From: Mycocentrospora acerina
Lineage: Eukaryota > Ascomycota > Dothideomycetes > Pleosporales
DNA: 64,000 nt
Reading direction: 5' to 3'
Assembly: GCA_022701365.1 (NCBI GenBank)
Contig: JAKUHH010000151.1
Span: 215,001 to 279,000 of the forward strand
The notes below the pieces were generated by a model. The model was not told the DNA's origin and did no database searches. It was given only the letters and a program-made list of their open reading frames with translations. A program made the translations under genes and the position numbers. Positions within the stretch are counted from its first letter, which is position 1; every line of letters begins with the position of its first letter. Below, piece after piece: positions 1 to 11,884 of the stretch.

Positions 1-1475
1 GGCGGAGATGCAAGTCGTGACAGGGATCGTTAGATCGAGTCGACTCGTGGATCTGGGTAGGAACGAAGTGGAAATTTTGAGCAGAGCGAAAAATTCAAGG
101 AGTGACTTACCAATCCCACGCCGTGTATTTCCATTGCTGGTTGTGAAAATTGATGCGTCATTGTGAGCAGGTCCCTAGAAATTTGAATAGGGTATTTGAA
201 AGTTACAGCAGTGTCATTTGAAACACTGCTTACAAGGCCTTGGCAAACGCAAAGCTGCCACACCATTGCGCGTAGCCATTGTTGAGTAACGCGAATCTCG
301 ACTGCTTGGGCCTCGGTGCACTCGAGATAGGACGGAACTGCTTCTGAAAGTTGTTGTTGCAATTGTGAAATCCATGTGGGGTTCACGTGCGAATGGACTC
401 TGTTCCAGAGGTTGATGAATGTGTCGTCGATGGTTTTGTACAAGTTGATCATGAGCTCCAGTCCGACCGCAACCGGTCTATCGGAAGGCACCTCATCCAA
501 GGATGGGGGATGAATAGTCGGATAAAGTGAGATCGGACGGTGTTTATGAAGTGCATACGTCCTGCCAAGTTTGTGAGCTGGAGAGTTTGCAGCGGAGTCT
601 CCCTTGTAGAACATACCTTTCTGCCATGAAAAGGAGCCAATAGAGTACTCGTTTCCGAGAAATGTCAAGGGGGTCATGCTTGTACGTCTCCTCGTCATGC
701 ATTCCAAGAAGTTGCGCCTGCGTCGTTGCTTCCCGAAGGTAGGACCAGGCTGTGTTCTCTTTTGCCAACCCAAAGTAGCTTCCGTAGTAGAACCAAGATG
801 TCAAGACTGTGAGATGCGTAGGGTTCTCGCGGTAATCATAGTCTTTCCGTAAACGAACTGATTCCTCAAGAAGGACATGCCCATAGCCAACATTTGATGT
901 CTGAGCAAACTCGGGACGTAGTAAGACGCTGGGCGACAGCTTCATGTTGGCTTGTATCATTACGTAGGCACAAAGAGCAACAATCATGCAGTAAGCTTCT
1001 GTGGACCGGTCCATATTTACAGCTGCCTCTTGCGCCCTTTGGCGATGCAAAACAGGCTGTGAAGGATAAACGTGGGTAAAGAAGAACTCTAGGCAGTTTT
1101 CGACAAGTCCTGGGGGTAGTAGACCAGGTGTGCGAACGAGTTGAGAGGACAATGAACGTGCATCGTAGCTCAGTTCTGAGGGAAACCCTGCAGCGAGTTG
1201 GGCATTGCGTTGGTTTTCGCGAAGTTCAGAAAGAACCTTTGCCCTACTGCCTTTGGGTCCTTTTTTCTGTGGGATAGCATTATATGTGCACGCAAGGCCT
1301 GCGGAGACACAATTCTTGCATGGATTTGTTCCCTCGCCGATGCACTTGACCTTTCTTCGATGACAACTGTGTAGCACAATGTGAGCGGGGAGGACGAATG
1401 GTGACAGCAGTGTACGAACCTGTCGCAAGCCCGCTTCACCGGCGCGGTGGTGGTGGTTGAGTTGTTGGAGGACAT
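1..1475 (-). CDS. Zn2Cys6 fungal transcription factor (3' end outside window)
   Basis: Four exons by hand: 1475-1420, 1366-617, 561-111 and 52 to beyond the left edge. The introns are 53, 55 and 58 nt, all GT-AG, and the frame is kept throughout. The start is MSSNN. Splicing exon 1 to exon 2 rebuilds the binuclear cluster CDSCHRRKVKC...CKNC...C at about residues 17-45; neither exon carries it alone. A basic linker (QKKGPKG) follows, then a fungal_trans-type middle region with the usual R-x-L-Y-W-L-L-F and HRPISLYPTI stretches. Such proteins bind DNA in the nucleus and regulate catabolic or sugar genes. The linker and middle region recall sugar-utilisation regulators, but I cannot assign a specific orthologue. 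About 436 residues are visible; the C-terminus is missing. Confidence 0.9.
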
Positions 1476-3625
1476 GATGATAGAGTAGTGAGCTAGTGGA
1501 GGAGGCTCTTGGTCTCCGCGTGGAGTGGTAGACTGTTGCCGAGCGGATCCGTTGGTACTATTAGTACACTGAACATGTTGCGTGTATGGTCGGGGACATG
1601 TTCTTGTGTCATTGATCGATAGTGAACGCTCATTCACAACCTTGACAACCGACGAGCCAAGCGTCAAAGCGTCGAAGCTGCAGCTTGGGCTAAGCTAGTG
1701 GCTTCCGCCGCATCTACAGGGATAGGTGGTCTAGCATGCGAATCCAATGACGGCCGATGGAGCAGTGGCCTGCACCCCTGATTCCACGAGCGGGAAATAA
1801 ATTCCGCAAGGAAGTGTTTGGTAGTAAGTCAAACGCATACCACACGGATGCAGGCCATGGAGCTTGGACGGTCTGCTGGGCTGGAACAGGCCTGACGACA
1901 CATCCCAGGCTGACCGCTGGGTATGAGTAATTCGACAGCGATGGCACGGCCGGTTCCTTCGAGCGCTGCGGGAGTGCGTTTTTTGGTGCTCGTGTTCACT
2001 GTCCGAGGATGTTCCGGCAGGAAAGCACGGTAACCTCACAACGAGCAAAGAACCATCGACGCAGATTCGGCAGGTGAACCGTGATGCTGGTGTTGGAACC
2101 ACTGACCGCTTTCCTGGCGTTTCGAGACGGCTGTGGTGTCCATTGTCTGCTCGGGCAGGCGCAGGGGTTCTCCACGCAGGAAACGTAGCAGGCCAGCCAA
2201 CTCTGTTCCATTTTGGGTTCCGCCGCACTCGTATCTCGAGAACGAGGCGGAACCTTCCGTTGTATCGCGTGTCGTCATACCTGCTGGCAAATTCTTTCTT
2301 CCAGATATGCACCTCGCGTTCGTAGGTCAACCGCAGCGCAAATCCGTGTCTCAAGGCGCAGTCATCAATGTTTGGGGGGGCAGCAGTTGATCCTCGGATG
2401 GGTGTAGCGTAGCGTCCGAGATTGCCGCACAATACTCCATGGTCCGCGGTGTGCGGCGATATCGGTTCTCTTCTCCTGGTTGACGGCAAATGCAAACTTC
2501 ACCCACCTGCAAGAGCAGCGACGACTGCTTATATCCTCACGCCTAAAGGCCCTTTTGCGGACTCATCCGCTGCTGAAGGCCTTCTGGAATCCGAAATACT
2601 GCCGATGACAACGGTTTTACCAGATCCACGATGTTGCGACCGCGAATGAGAGACTCAGGAAGTTAATCCTCAGGCAGCAAGCCACCGCTAGCTTGTCGTC
2701 CGCCACATGTATAGGCATTGCATGGCATCGCATACACTGCATAGACAAAGGTTGTCCGCAACGCTAGAGGTGAATGAAGGCAAATCGCACATACAGTGGC
2801 AATGGGGTTCTCATGGTGTTGAGGCGTCTAGAAACGCGGGCGGAGGGGATGATCTGAGGACAAGCTCACCGATCTGCCACTAGCAAGCATTCTACTCCGC
2901 GGAGGGATAACAGCAACAACAGGTTTCCTCAAGAACTTTGTGAATCCCTCGCTGTGGCCATATCGTATGTTGCACAAGATCACGAGGCTGTGTTTAGAAT
3001 CTCAATTATCATACGGGCTGTAGAAATGACCTCCTCCTCGTATTCATCAGAACCCCACGACAGTTGACGTCTCAACTCTCAATTTCTCGTGATGTTATTC
3101 CTGGCACTACAAATTGCTTCCCAGTTGTAGGGGCTAGAACTTCAAGCGTGCTGCAAGTGTTGTGTAATTCTCAACGGAGTAACTCCATATCTTATAGAAG
3201 TTCTATCAAAAGACCAACACACAGTGTTGATTCCTAAAGGCATTACTTCCCTTGAGAGAACAAAGACGTGGCTCTTCGCTAGTACTTAATACAACCGTAT
3301 TCTATCCTCAAATTATGATGTTCAACAAGCTAGTAGCCTTAGAATAATTTTGCGGTTGAACGGCGCTCAAGTTACACAACGTGGAACATCAACAGCCTAA
3401 TGCAAGCCCAATGATCACGGACCTTGTGTTCTTGTAAATAAACAAACATGACAATTCCTAAAGAGCTCGGAGGATATATATTTTACAGAAAGCCGATACA
3501 ATGCACCTCGTCTATTCAACTTCACTCACTATCAACTAAGTACCCAGAAAACGCCATTAAATGCGCAAAGCGTTCAATAATCATAGCTCGCCATTCTGTC
3601 CTTTTACATCATTACAGTCCGATCA
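1476..3625. other. intergenic region, no supported gene
   Basis: This 2.1 kb stretch holds overlapping ORFs on both strands around 1.7-2.65 kb. The longer ones open with TTG or GTG rather than ATG and show no recognisable domain. A 70-codon ATG ORF at 3448-3660 (+) overlaps the end of the b561 gene and looks fortuitous. The part from 2.9 to 3.6 kb is AT-richer and probably contains terminator sequence. I see no transposon ends or RNA gene. Confidence 0.4.
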
Positions 3626-6178
3626 TCATGAAAACTCGACGCGACTCCCTCCCATTCTAGCCTGCTTAGCCTGTGCTCTCTCTGCTCTCCTTCTCCTTCG
3701 ATTCGAATCGTAGTTGCTTAAGTCTGTCTCTGTGCCATACACTTGTGTTTCTGGAGGACTGCTCAGCACACTCGCTGCAGCACCTGGCATTGGGGGTGGA
3801 GGAGGAATGAGACTACCAGGCATCGGTGGCGGAGGTGGAACCGCATTCGAACTTCCTGGTGCAAAGTTTCCTGGGGGAGGACCTGGAGGAGGTGGAGGGA
3901 TGTAGGGCTCAGGCATACGGATTGGAGCAGCTTGTGATGCGGATGGTGCTGCTGATTGCGCCATCTCCTGTGCTTGCTGTGCCTCTAACGCTTCAGTCCT
4001 ACGCCAGCGCTCGTTATCCAAGTTGCTTAGCGAGCTCATGCTTCCATTACGATTTCGCCGTTGCCTCTCTCGTCGTCGAGCTTCTCGCTCTGCAGCAGCT
4101 TCCTCCTCGTTGAGCCTGCGTAGTGTCACATGTCGACCATCATTGTGCATTTTTACCTTGACGGATACTGGAGGAGAAGCTACACTCTCATCGCGGCTAT
4201 TTCGACGCCGACTGTTGTCTCTCTTCGACGGCGAACCTGTTGATATGGCGGCGGTATCAGCTCCAACTGTAATTGCTGATGTGGCTCCTGAGCGCTGACG
4301 ACGGTGTTGACGACCACCGGGTGCGGTGTAGGCATCTGATCCAGAGTCAGACAAGACGCTGTACGGTCCTCCAGAAGGAGGAGGGCGGATAGGAGCTGTG
4401 GAAGGCCCAATCGTAGATTCTACGGGAGGAGGACGTGTATTGCGTCGTGGTGCTACAGAAGGTGTGATCCCTGTGATATCGCTCTCCGAGTAAATGGTTG
4501 AAGGGACTCTGTTTTTCCTTGGGGGTACACCATCTCCAGTAAATTTGCGGCGATTACTATTCGAACGAGCTACTCGCTCTTGTTCCAAATCTTCTTGCCT
4601 CATAGCCTCGACGCGAGCATCCTCCTTTTGGTTTTTACGCTTGCTCAGCGAGTGCTTGAGAAAACCAAGCACACCGAGCGTCTTGACCCCATCTTTAACC
4701 CCGTATGTATTCTCCGGTGGCCTCGAGTCGTGTTCGTAACTTAGGCTTGTTCGACTATCGAATGACTCCATTGATGTGCCACTTCTAGCTGGGTGGTGGC
4801 CCTTCCGCAACGGACTTTCAGTCATGGCAGCCGCCTGGGCAGCTTCCCTTTCCTCGACACGGCGCCAATCGTCCCGGTTATTCGCTGGAGACGCTGGGGC
4901 TCTCCCTTCCTCGACTCGACTGAGATCCGTTGCCGTCATTTCAGATGGGCCTAATGGACGACTGTAACTTACGTCACTTCCCGTTTCCGTTTGCGTTGGC
5001 TTTTTGTTACGACCGAAGAGCGACTTGAAAGCAAATATACCTCCAGCAGCGGCTCCTGCACCTAACAGGCGATTTTTCCATGTAGTCTCTTTCTTTGAAG
5101 CATACTTTTCATCGCTCAGATATGAATCCGTAAAGCGTGACTCAGTGATTCGAGACCGTGAATCACGCCTGCTTGCGGTGGGTCTGCTGTGGCTACGGCT
5201 ACGTGATTGTCGTCTGTTTAGCGCAGCCAGACCTGCTCCTGCTGCTCCTGCGGTGGCAAGGGCTGCAACACCTGGCCCTCTGCTTCGTCTGCTAATCATA
5301 CTGCCAGTACGTCCAGTGCGCCCAGTGTATCCTGTGCGTCCAGTACGACCTGTGCGCTCAGTACGCTCAGTGATATAGGTCGTGGCGTCGTCAAAGTCCA
5401 TCTCCGGCTGATTTACGTACGACAAGACGAAGTATGCAACAAGAAGGATGAACGCCCATACTGCGTATAGGATGAAGAGCACTAAGGGAGACCCCCACAA
5501 AGTGAGACCAAGAGGAATCTGTATGATGCCCGAGACTGCGACTATACGTCCCAACCATTGGTGAACCTGCCTATGTTAGCTGTATTTTCGCAAATCTTCT
5601 TGATCAGACGTACCATAAGTTTAAGTGGAATCTTCCATCGCTCTTTGCCCTTCTCCAATCTATGAATAATAGCCCCACCGAGAAATTGTGCAATCACCAA
5701 GGAATAAAGAGCTACACCCATTCCGTGATGTGGATTGCTCAAAGATCTTTCACGGCCAACCGCTTGGAATCCGAGTATGATAGATGCGGTGGCAAGAATC
5801 ACTGTCAGAACCTGAAGCCAGATATGAAATCGCAATGCCGTGTGAGGGTTTCGATGGTAGAATCGAGCCATAAAGATTGCCCCGGGAACAACGAACAGAA
5901 ATGTGATGGCGGCTAGGGTTCCGTGGGCAGTAATGAGCCCTTGGTAACCGACTAGATCGCGGAAACGATTGCCCATGCCTACGAAAATGGTCAGCAACCT
6001 GTCGTAAGCAGAAACATATCAGGCGCATACCATTATATCGCATTGTGTTAAAGTTCAGTCCTTGTAAATTCGGCAGCAAGAACGTATTACGCTGCGAATC
6101 CCATGTTCCATCTCCTACATACATCGAATCCGAACTGTAAACGCTGCTCCCAGGAGCTGAGAGCCCGTTGGATGACAT
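3626..6178 (-). CDS. cytochrome b561-type membrane protein with long disordered, proline-rich tail
   Basis: Exons 6178-6031, 5978-5614 and 5566-3626, with introns of 52 and 47 nt, give 817 residues. After a short N-terminus (YVGDGTWDS, FLLPNL) comes a multi-helix core at about residues 50-215. It has the spaced histidines of the eukaryotic b561/FRRS1-like fold: LITAHG, ALRFHIW, SNPHHG, AIIHR and VHQWLG. These are expected to bind two hemes for transmembrane electron transfer. No DOMON domain or signal peptide is seen. The remaining 600 residues are low complexity and presumably cytosolic: an RTG tripeptide run at about 235-262, Arg/Ser-rich and coiled acidic stretches, and a PPPPPGPPPG / PPPPPMPG block at about 725-765 that could bind SH3, WW or profilin-type partners. 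The family call is firm; the role of the tail is unknown. Confidence 0.87.
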
Positions 6179-6970
6179 GGTTAAGGTGCGTTTGTGGTAT
6201 CAGTCGTCCAGCAGGTTTAGATGATGTCAATATCGTCAACGTGTGGCAGATCGAGCCCAGGCGATCGAAAGCAAAAGAAAAACCGGGGCTAAAAATGCAG
6301 GAAGACAATGAACAGCAAAAAGTCGTAGCGTCGTGACGGGCGTGGCAGGAGAGAGAGCGAGAGAGAGGCTCGTCCACAGTCAGGCTCGTGTTGGTGCTGG
6401 GAGGTGGTTGGGGCTGTGGAGCCAGTCCGACTGGGCGGACAGCTCGGTAAAGAACGTCACTCGCGCCGTCGCACGCTTCGATGTCGTTCGAGGGGGTCGT
6501 TTTAGAAGATTCCGATATGCGCAGTGATGTTGGGTATGAGCAGCGCCCCGAGGTTAAGAGAGGCGGTTGCGACCACCTCATCTAGCCGCAAGGTAGGACC
6601 CACCCGGTTCGTGTTTACTTCTGGCCAGGCAACGCAATCGATACGGTGAGGATTTCTGTGTCACCCAATCACAGCGCGTTAAACCCCTGTGTTCAGCGAA
6701 CATATCCTTGGATCGAGCCGCTTCTTAGCCTTGTTTTTCTCCATCAAATGCAACGCCCTCTCCATAATCGTGCATATCCCATGCGTTGGCAAACGTGTGA
6801 GGCAACGGTATTGACACATGGCTATTTGTGTTACCTTGTCCCCCGGCCAAAAGATCAACGCCATACATGGTTCGTTCGAATAATAGAAATCTATGTCGAT
6901 GCAAAAGCTGTGGTATCTAAAGAGCCCGTGTCCTATCCGATGACGCCATGAAGCAAACTAACAAGACTAC
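6179..6970. other. intergenic: b561 promoter and Sos7 3' flank
   Basis: This holds the upstream region of the b561 gene and the downstream flank of the Sos7 gene. Purine-rich runs (gagagagcgagagagagg) lie near 6349-6368. ORFs here are short and conflict with each other; none has a supported product. Confidence 0.4.
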
Positions 6971-7882
6971 CTATTCAACCTCCAACATGTCCCGGAGAGC
7001 CTTGTCAGATGCTCTTAGCCACCGGCCCCTCTCTTCAAGCTCATCTCCAATTCCACCTCCCTCCTCTTTCCTTCTCTTTGCTTCCTTGGCCGCTGCGACA
7101 GTGCCCTGCCTCTGTGTCTCCAGCGGTTTCAGTTCACGCTCCAGCTTCTCCAGCTCTCTTGCGCGGTTCGGTAGGGAAGCCTGCATTTTTGTAATCTGCG
7201 CATTCAAAGCTGCCAGTTCGGCTTCTCGTCCAGTTACTAGCTCAAGCGTCTCTGGAAGCGGAAGCGCAAGCTCAGGGTTGTTTGATGGGGGCGTTTGCTC
7301 TTGCTTCAATTGCTCGATGCTCGCCTCTAGGCCCTCGATTTCGGTGGGGAGTGCCTCCAGCAGTTGTGTCCGTAACTGTAGGCTTTCGTAGCGCAAAGCA
7401 AGCTCCTTGCCTTTCTCCTCTAGTTGCTTGAGTATATCGACAACCTCGAGTTTGCGCTCCTTAAGGCTTGCTTTCAAGGCGAGAATCTCTTGCTCCTTTG
7501 CATCGTTCTCAGTGGCCTCGACAAGACGTGGAGGATTCTCAGTTATACTACGAAGAAACTTTTCTTTTGTGACTTGTTCGACATAACTGAAGCGTAATTT
7601 GCTGAACAGCTCCTGTCAAGGATATTAGCACACCATGAGTGTGGATAATGACAGGCACCATGGAACCTTGTAGTGCAGTAAGTCTGCTTCTAATGCTGCA
7701 GGATGTGTCTCGTTCTGCTCGCTGTCTTCTGAGACAGCTGAACTGCGCTTCTTTGCGGACTGGGGAAGATCTTTTGGTGACAGGGTTTCCGCGATGGCTA
7801 GGAGCTTGAGCGACTGTGATTGCTGGAGCTGTGCCAAAGCTGAGGCTGGCGTAGGCGTTGTCGATTTTCTTCTAGGGGCCAT
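6971..7882 (-). CDS. SOS7: kinetochore protein Sos7-like coiled-coil protein
   Basis: Two exons, 7882-7667 and 7612-6971, are separated by a 54-nt intron with a weak donor (GTTCCA) and give 285 residues. The N-terminus is basic and Ser/Thr-rich (MAPRRKS). The junction restores LHYK-ELFSKLRFSYVEQV followed by TKEKFLRSI and NPPRLVE, the signature I associate with the Sos7 coiled-coil N-terminal domain. The rest is heptad-rich Leu/Glu/Lys coiled coil to the C-terminus. In fission yeast Sos7 acts with Spc7/KNL1 in the KMN network at kinetochores. The gene lies head-to-head with the RS protein gene, with 206 bp between start codons. The start chosen is the first ATG after an in-frame stop; a more upstream ATG at 7960 would add an unlikely leader. 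Confidence 0.8.
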
Positions 7883-8088
7883 TGTCCTCGACGCGTATGA
7901 AAACGGAAGTATGTATGTTTGAACACACTTGGAGGGGAGGGGCTGTTTGTTTTGGCTCATTGCGCGCCTTCTTTCCCCGCGGCTATTACCTGTACGAGAC
8001 TAGCGCCCGCTCTGCGCAACCACGATTTCGATCTTGCCATCACACGCGCAACTCCCATTAAACCCTCCTTCTCTGCCGCAAATCCATT
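7883..8088. promoter_or_regulatory. short divergent promoter between Sos7 and RS-protein genes
   Basis: Only 206 bp separate two opposing start codons, so the 5' UTRs and promoters of both genes must share or overlap here. No clear TATA box or named operator is seen. Confidence 0.55.
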
Positions 8089-9329
8089 ATGGCTGGCACC
8101 ATCGATGACGATGTGTATGTTGCGAGTCTCCTGGAACAGGACGCGAAGAATGCCAAGAAGAAGTACGAGCTTGTAGGCATCGATGCCTTCAACCCCAAGA
8201 GGTAACATTCGAGTGCATGTGGACGCTTTGCCTTGTACGCACGCGACTGACATGGAACAGACTAAGATCTGGAGCGCCGAAACCAAACACGAACTTCCTT
8301 CGACACATCATCCGCCAAACCGACAGTCACAATTCTGCCTTGCTAGCGAGGGAAGCCGAAGAGTCACATGCGCGTCTCAGGCGCATGGATAAGGAGCAAC
8401 AGAGAGTCAGGAGGGAAGACAAACATGTACAGAATAATAGCTTTTGTAGTGAAGACAAGGGCAGGAGTGAGAATACGCAAAGTTCAAGGCAACGAAAGAG
8501 GCAACGAGAAGGGTCATCAGAATCGCATTCTAAAAGGCATAGACACGACGACAGCAGACAAGCGAGACATGAAAGGAGGACAAGATATGAAGACACTAGC
8601 GGAAATGAGGTCGCGCGAAGCTCGAGACGATCGAGGCATGATCGCGAGCGACGAAGACATAGCAGCGAGGAAGTGGATAGGGGACCGCACAGAAAGGAGA
8701 TTGCTGATCGTAGACAAAAAAGACGCAAAACTAGATCGAGGTCTCGTTCAAGGTCACCTCGGTCAGACAAATATCGTAGGAATGACAGGAATCGAGACCA
8801 GTCGCGGTCTCCTAGGTCTAGGTCAAGATCAAGATCAAGAAGCGGTAATTGCGTCTCGTCAATATCCAAAGGAACTTCCAAAAAACACAGGAAACGCCCC
8901 ACAAGTCATACATATGATTCAGACCCCCTCGAGGCGATTGTTGGGCCTCTACCGCCTCCTGCTGAACCAATCATTCGCTCGCGCGGACGAGGCGCTCACA
9001 AAGCCAACTTCATGGGCATTGACTCACGCTTCTCAACAACGTACGATCCATCTATAGATGTGCACCAAGCGTTTGATGGTGAAGACGAATGGGGAGACAG
9101 TGTAGAGGCGTTTCGAGACCGCCAACGATGGAAACAACAAGGAGCGGATAGATTGAAAGCTGCAGGCTTCACTGATGATCAAGTAAAAAAGTGGGGAAAA
9201 GGCGATGAAAAGAGCGAGGAAGATGTTGTCTGGACCAGGACAGGACAGGCAAGAGAATGGGACAGGGGCAAGGTTCTGGATGAAGATGGCCATGTTGACT
9301 TGAAAGCTGAATGGGGGCGATTGAAGTAG
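8089..9329 (+). CDS. RS-rich nuclear protein, probably pre-mRNA-processing
   Basis: Exons 8089-8201 and 8261-9329 with a 59-nt intron give 393 residues. The junction reads FNPKR-LRSGAPKPNT. A conserved-looking N-terminal block (DDVYVASLLEQDAK, NTNFLRHIIRQTDSHN) is followed by a long Arg/Ser/Lys/Glu-rich segment at about residues 85-240 with repeated SRSRSRS runs. The C-terminal part is structured-looking (GIDSRFSTTYDPS, RDRQRWKQQGADRLKAAGF, ARTGQAREWDRG-like). RS stretches mediate spliceosomal contacts, and similar fungal proteins are often named after splicing factor 38B. That naming is weak, so I give only a nuclear RNA-processing role as inference. Nothing catalytic is visible. Confidence 0.8.
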
Positions 9330-9524
9330 TGACAGACTGGTAGTCACCACCCTCCACCTAACGTTCCTATGTTTCTCCGAGTTTTCCTCTGAATAGGCCA
9401 ATACAATAATAAAGCTGTTCTACATCCTGTTTGTGTTCTCTCTTGTATATTATTTTCCTTCAAATCACATGCACGTCCAAAATCCCAGGGCGCACCACGT
9501 ACACTCTATCTCTCTTTCCCATTC

Positions 9525-11429
9525 TCATCGCAAGGCAAACTCCCTCCTCTCAACACCATTTTTCCCGAACATATCCTTGATCTGGCCACGCGCAATGTCG
9601 TAGACGAAACATTCGCCCACGAATGCATATTCGGAGTCGTTGAGTGGCCGCAGGATAAAGGGGCACAGCCCGCCGTCGAGAACGACCACGATATCCCCGC
9701 CTTTCATACATCGCGGCCCTAGACCAACGAAGCCCCTGGTGGTTTGAAACATCTGCCTGTTGAAGCACATCGTAGAAGTCAAGTGATTGTAGGCGGCTGC
9801 GTTTCCTGTTGTTTTTTGAAAACTAGGGAAAGGCACCTCTTCTTCAAGAAAAGCTTCCTTGATTGAGGCTAGGAAATTTGACAAAAGCTCATCTTCAGCT
9901 TCACGCGTTCCATTGCCAACTTGTATACCGGACGCACCTATTTTGCTTTTACGTAAATATCCACCCGTAAATGCTGTTGCGAGACGAAGAAGAGAAGTTC
10001 GATCGAGCTGAGATAACTTGCCCGTCCATCCGGGGGCTTCGGCTACAAGTTGAAGCAAAATTTCTCCAAAACATTTGCTCTCCCGAAAATTTGGCATTTG
10101 TGGCCCTCTACCAAGTACCCCAGAAGCGGTTCTCGCCGTGTCAAAAGTAATTCCTTGCAAATTTAAAACCCCAGAATAGGCGATCTTGTGGTCAACACTG
10201 ATGCCAAGGCGGTTGGCAGATATATCCGACTCACCTCTGCATAGTCGGAAAACTGCCATGCGGTAGTCCCATTGAGGAACCCAGGATGGGAAGTTAACAA
10301 TGTGTCCACTGTCGCTTTGGTGATCCACGAATGATAAGCATTCGAGGTTATGATTGGACTGTATAGCGTGAAGGACAACATCAATATACACTTCTTGTTT
10401 AGATTTACCATAGTCAATAGGAAAATGCCAATCCGGTTCCTTAGTCACGACCCCGAGAAGTGCATATACATGATCCCGACAATCTGTTGCCTCGAGGCTA
10501 GAGTATCCGGCGAGAGTATGGAGCAGATTACGCTGTCCATCCTGGGTATTTTGGTCTACAAGTCTACGGTTGACCATTGTAATATTGGAACAGTCCATCT
10601 TTGGTGGTCTTGGCCTGTTATTTCTCTGTCGCTGTCCAAAATACCATTGTGCGAAGTTACAGACAACACCCCAGCTAATCTTTTTCTTACCGCACATCAG
10701 ACACGCCTGCCTCGCCAATAAAACCTCTTGAACGCACCAAACTCGTTTCCACCACTTCTTATTGAAGAAATCATTAATCGCATCCCAGCAATCATGCGAG
10801 CCCAAGTCAGGAAACAGTGTTTCCACTTCTTCAAGCTGAGGATCATCAAGCATCCAGCAGTTCTGTACAGAATGCCTATGCTCTACAAACTTTTTTCTGA
10901 CATGATTCATTATTTTAATTGCCGTTGCTGCAAATTTCTTTTCATCAGGACCGAGCCAAACGATGACTTGTGTGGCTGTAGAATAGACTCGACCCATCAA
11001 CCGTACCTGATGGTTCTTTTCAATATCATTGTTTTGATCTATGCATATAGCATCTGCCCACAAAAGCCTCGAGACATCATGAGGTCGAAGCCTGCGGAGA
11101 GCCTGCGCAAGACTGATGGTAATATGTGCGACACTTCCGTTGCACCAGATTGATTTTCGGAGTTTGGAATCGCCCCAAACATACGAAATAGCCTCGTAAG
11201 ATGGCGGTTCGTCCAGAGACACCTCCATGAGGCGGCAGGCAATTTGATCTTCTGGTCTGCCGGGGAAGAGCTCAATCAACCGTATGTTTTGGCCATGAAG
11301 TCGATTGGGGTAAACGATGCTTGATAATGTTGTCAATATTTCTTTCTCTTGAGGTTCCACACGCTGTTTTGTTCGTTTGCGAGATATACTGTGAGCCAGA
11401 ACATGATCTGTGTTCAGCCGAGAACCCAT
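9525..11429 (-). CDS. HET-domain (heterokaryon incompatibility) protein
   Basis: A single uninterrupted exon of 634 residues. The HET domain spans roughly residues 75-240 with its hallmark blocks: YEAISYVWGD at 78-87, LWADAICIDQ at about 122-131, then VYSTATQVIVWLGPDE. The remainder includes WWKRVWCVQEV, DHVYALLG and the C-terminal GDIVVVLDGG / PFILRP block typical of this large family. HET proteins trigger cell death or growth arrest on non-self recognition after hyphal fusion, although most family members are untested. No NACHT or ankyrin module is fused. It is the only accessory-type gene between conserved genes here. The absence of introns contrasts with its neighbours and is common for HET genes. 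Confidence 0.92.
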   Translation of the reverse strand: MGSRLNTDHVLAHSISRKRTKQRVEPQEKEILTTLSSIVYPNRLHGQNIRLIELFPGRPEDQIACRLMEVSLDEPPSYEAISYVWGDSKLRKSIWCNGSVAHITISLAQALRRLRPHDVSRLLWADAICIDQNNDIEKNHQVRLMGRVYSTATQVIVWLGPDEKKFAATAIKIMNHVRKKFVEHRHSVQNCWMLDDPQLEEVETLFPDLGSHDCWDAINDFFNKKWWKRVWCVQEVLLARQACLMCGKKKISWGVVCNFAQWYFGQRQRNNRPRPPKMDCSNITMVNRRLVDQNTQDGQRNLLHTLAGYSSLEATDCRDHVYALLGVVTKEPDWHFPIDYGKSKQEVYIDVVLHAIQSNHNLECLSFVDHQSDSGHIVNFPSWVPQWDYRMAVFRLCRGESDISANRLGISVDHKIAYSGVLNLQGITFDTARTASGVLGRGPQMPNFRESKCFGEILLQLVAEAPGWTGKLSQLDRTSLLRLATAFTGGYLRKSKIGASGIQVGNGTREAEDELLSNFLASIKEAFLEEEVPFPSFQKTTGNAAAYNHLTSTMCFNRQMFQTTRGFVGLGPRCMKGGDIVVVLDGGLCPFILRPLNDSEYAFVGECFVYDIARGQIKDMFGKNGVERREFALR

Positions 11430-11884
11430 TAACAGACTCTAGTCTCGCTACAAACTCAGATTTAAGTGATTGCCTTTTGCGTGCAAAAAGGATGGGACTT
11501 TAGTATTTCAAAGAAGTGAGCAAGGCGAAGGTAGATGGCTTGACGAGCCGAATAATCACAGGCAAAGAACAAGTGATAATGAAGGCTGAGACACTGATGG
11601 AAGAGTACCAGCCGTTGAGTTCAAGGAATGGGATGTTAAGAACACGAACGAGAAGAGTGTGAAGAAGAAGACGGAGCAAGGAAAATAAAAGGCAACAACA
11701 CAAGGCTGAAGACGGCCGCAGTAGGAGCTTCCCTCGAAGTCACCACAACACGCTAACCGTAACTGGTCTCTTGAACAACAAACTCCATGCACCTACAGCC
11801 CTCCCACATGAATATCCCAGTCACAAAACCGTAACAAAAAAGTGCCTTAAAATGCCAAGTTCATGTCTCGACCACATTCTATAC
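11430..11884. other. intergenic: HET promoter and primase 3' flank
   Basis: 455 bp that include the upstream region of the HET gene and the 3' end of the primase gene. Pyrimidine and purine runs are present. Short ORFs here have no support. Confidence 0.4.

Noticed and set aside
1731..2495. 254-codon minus-strand ORF in the left intergenic region
   Set aside because: Opens with TTG, has no ATG until near its end, no domain, and several competing frames of equal quality.
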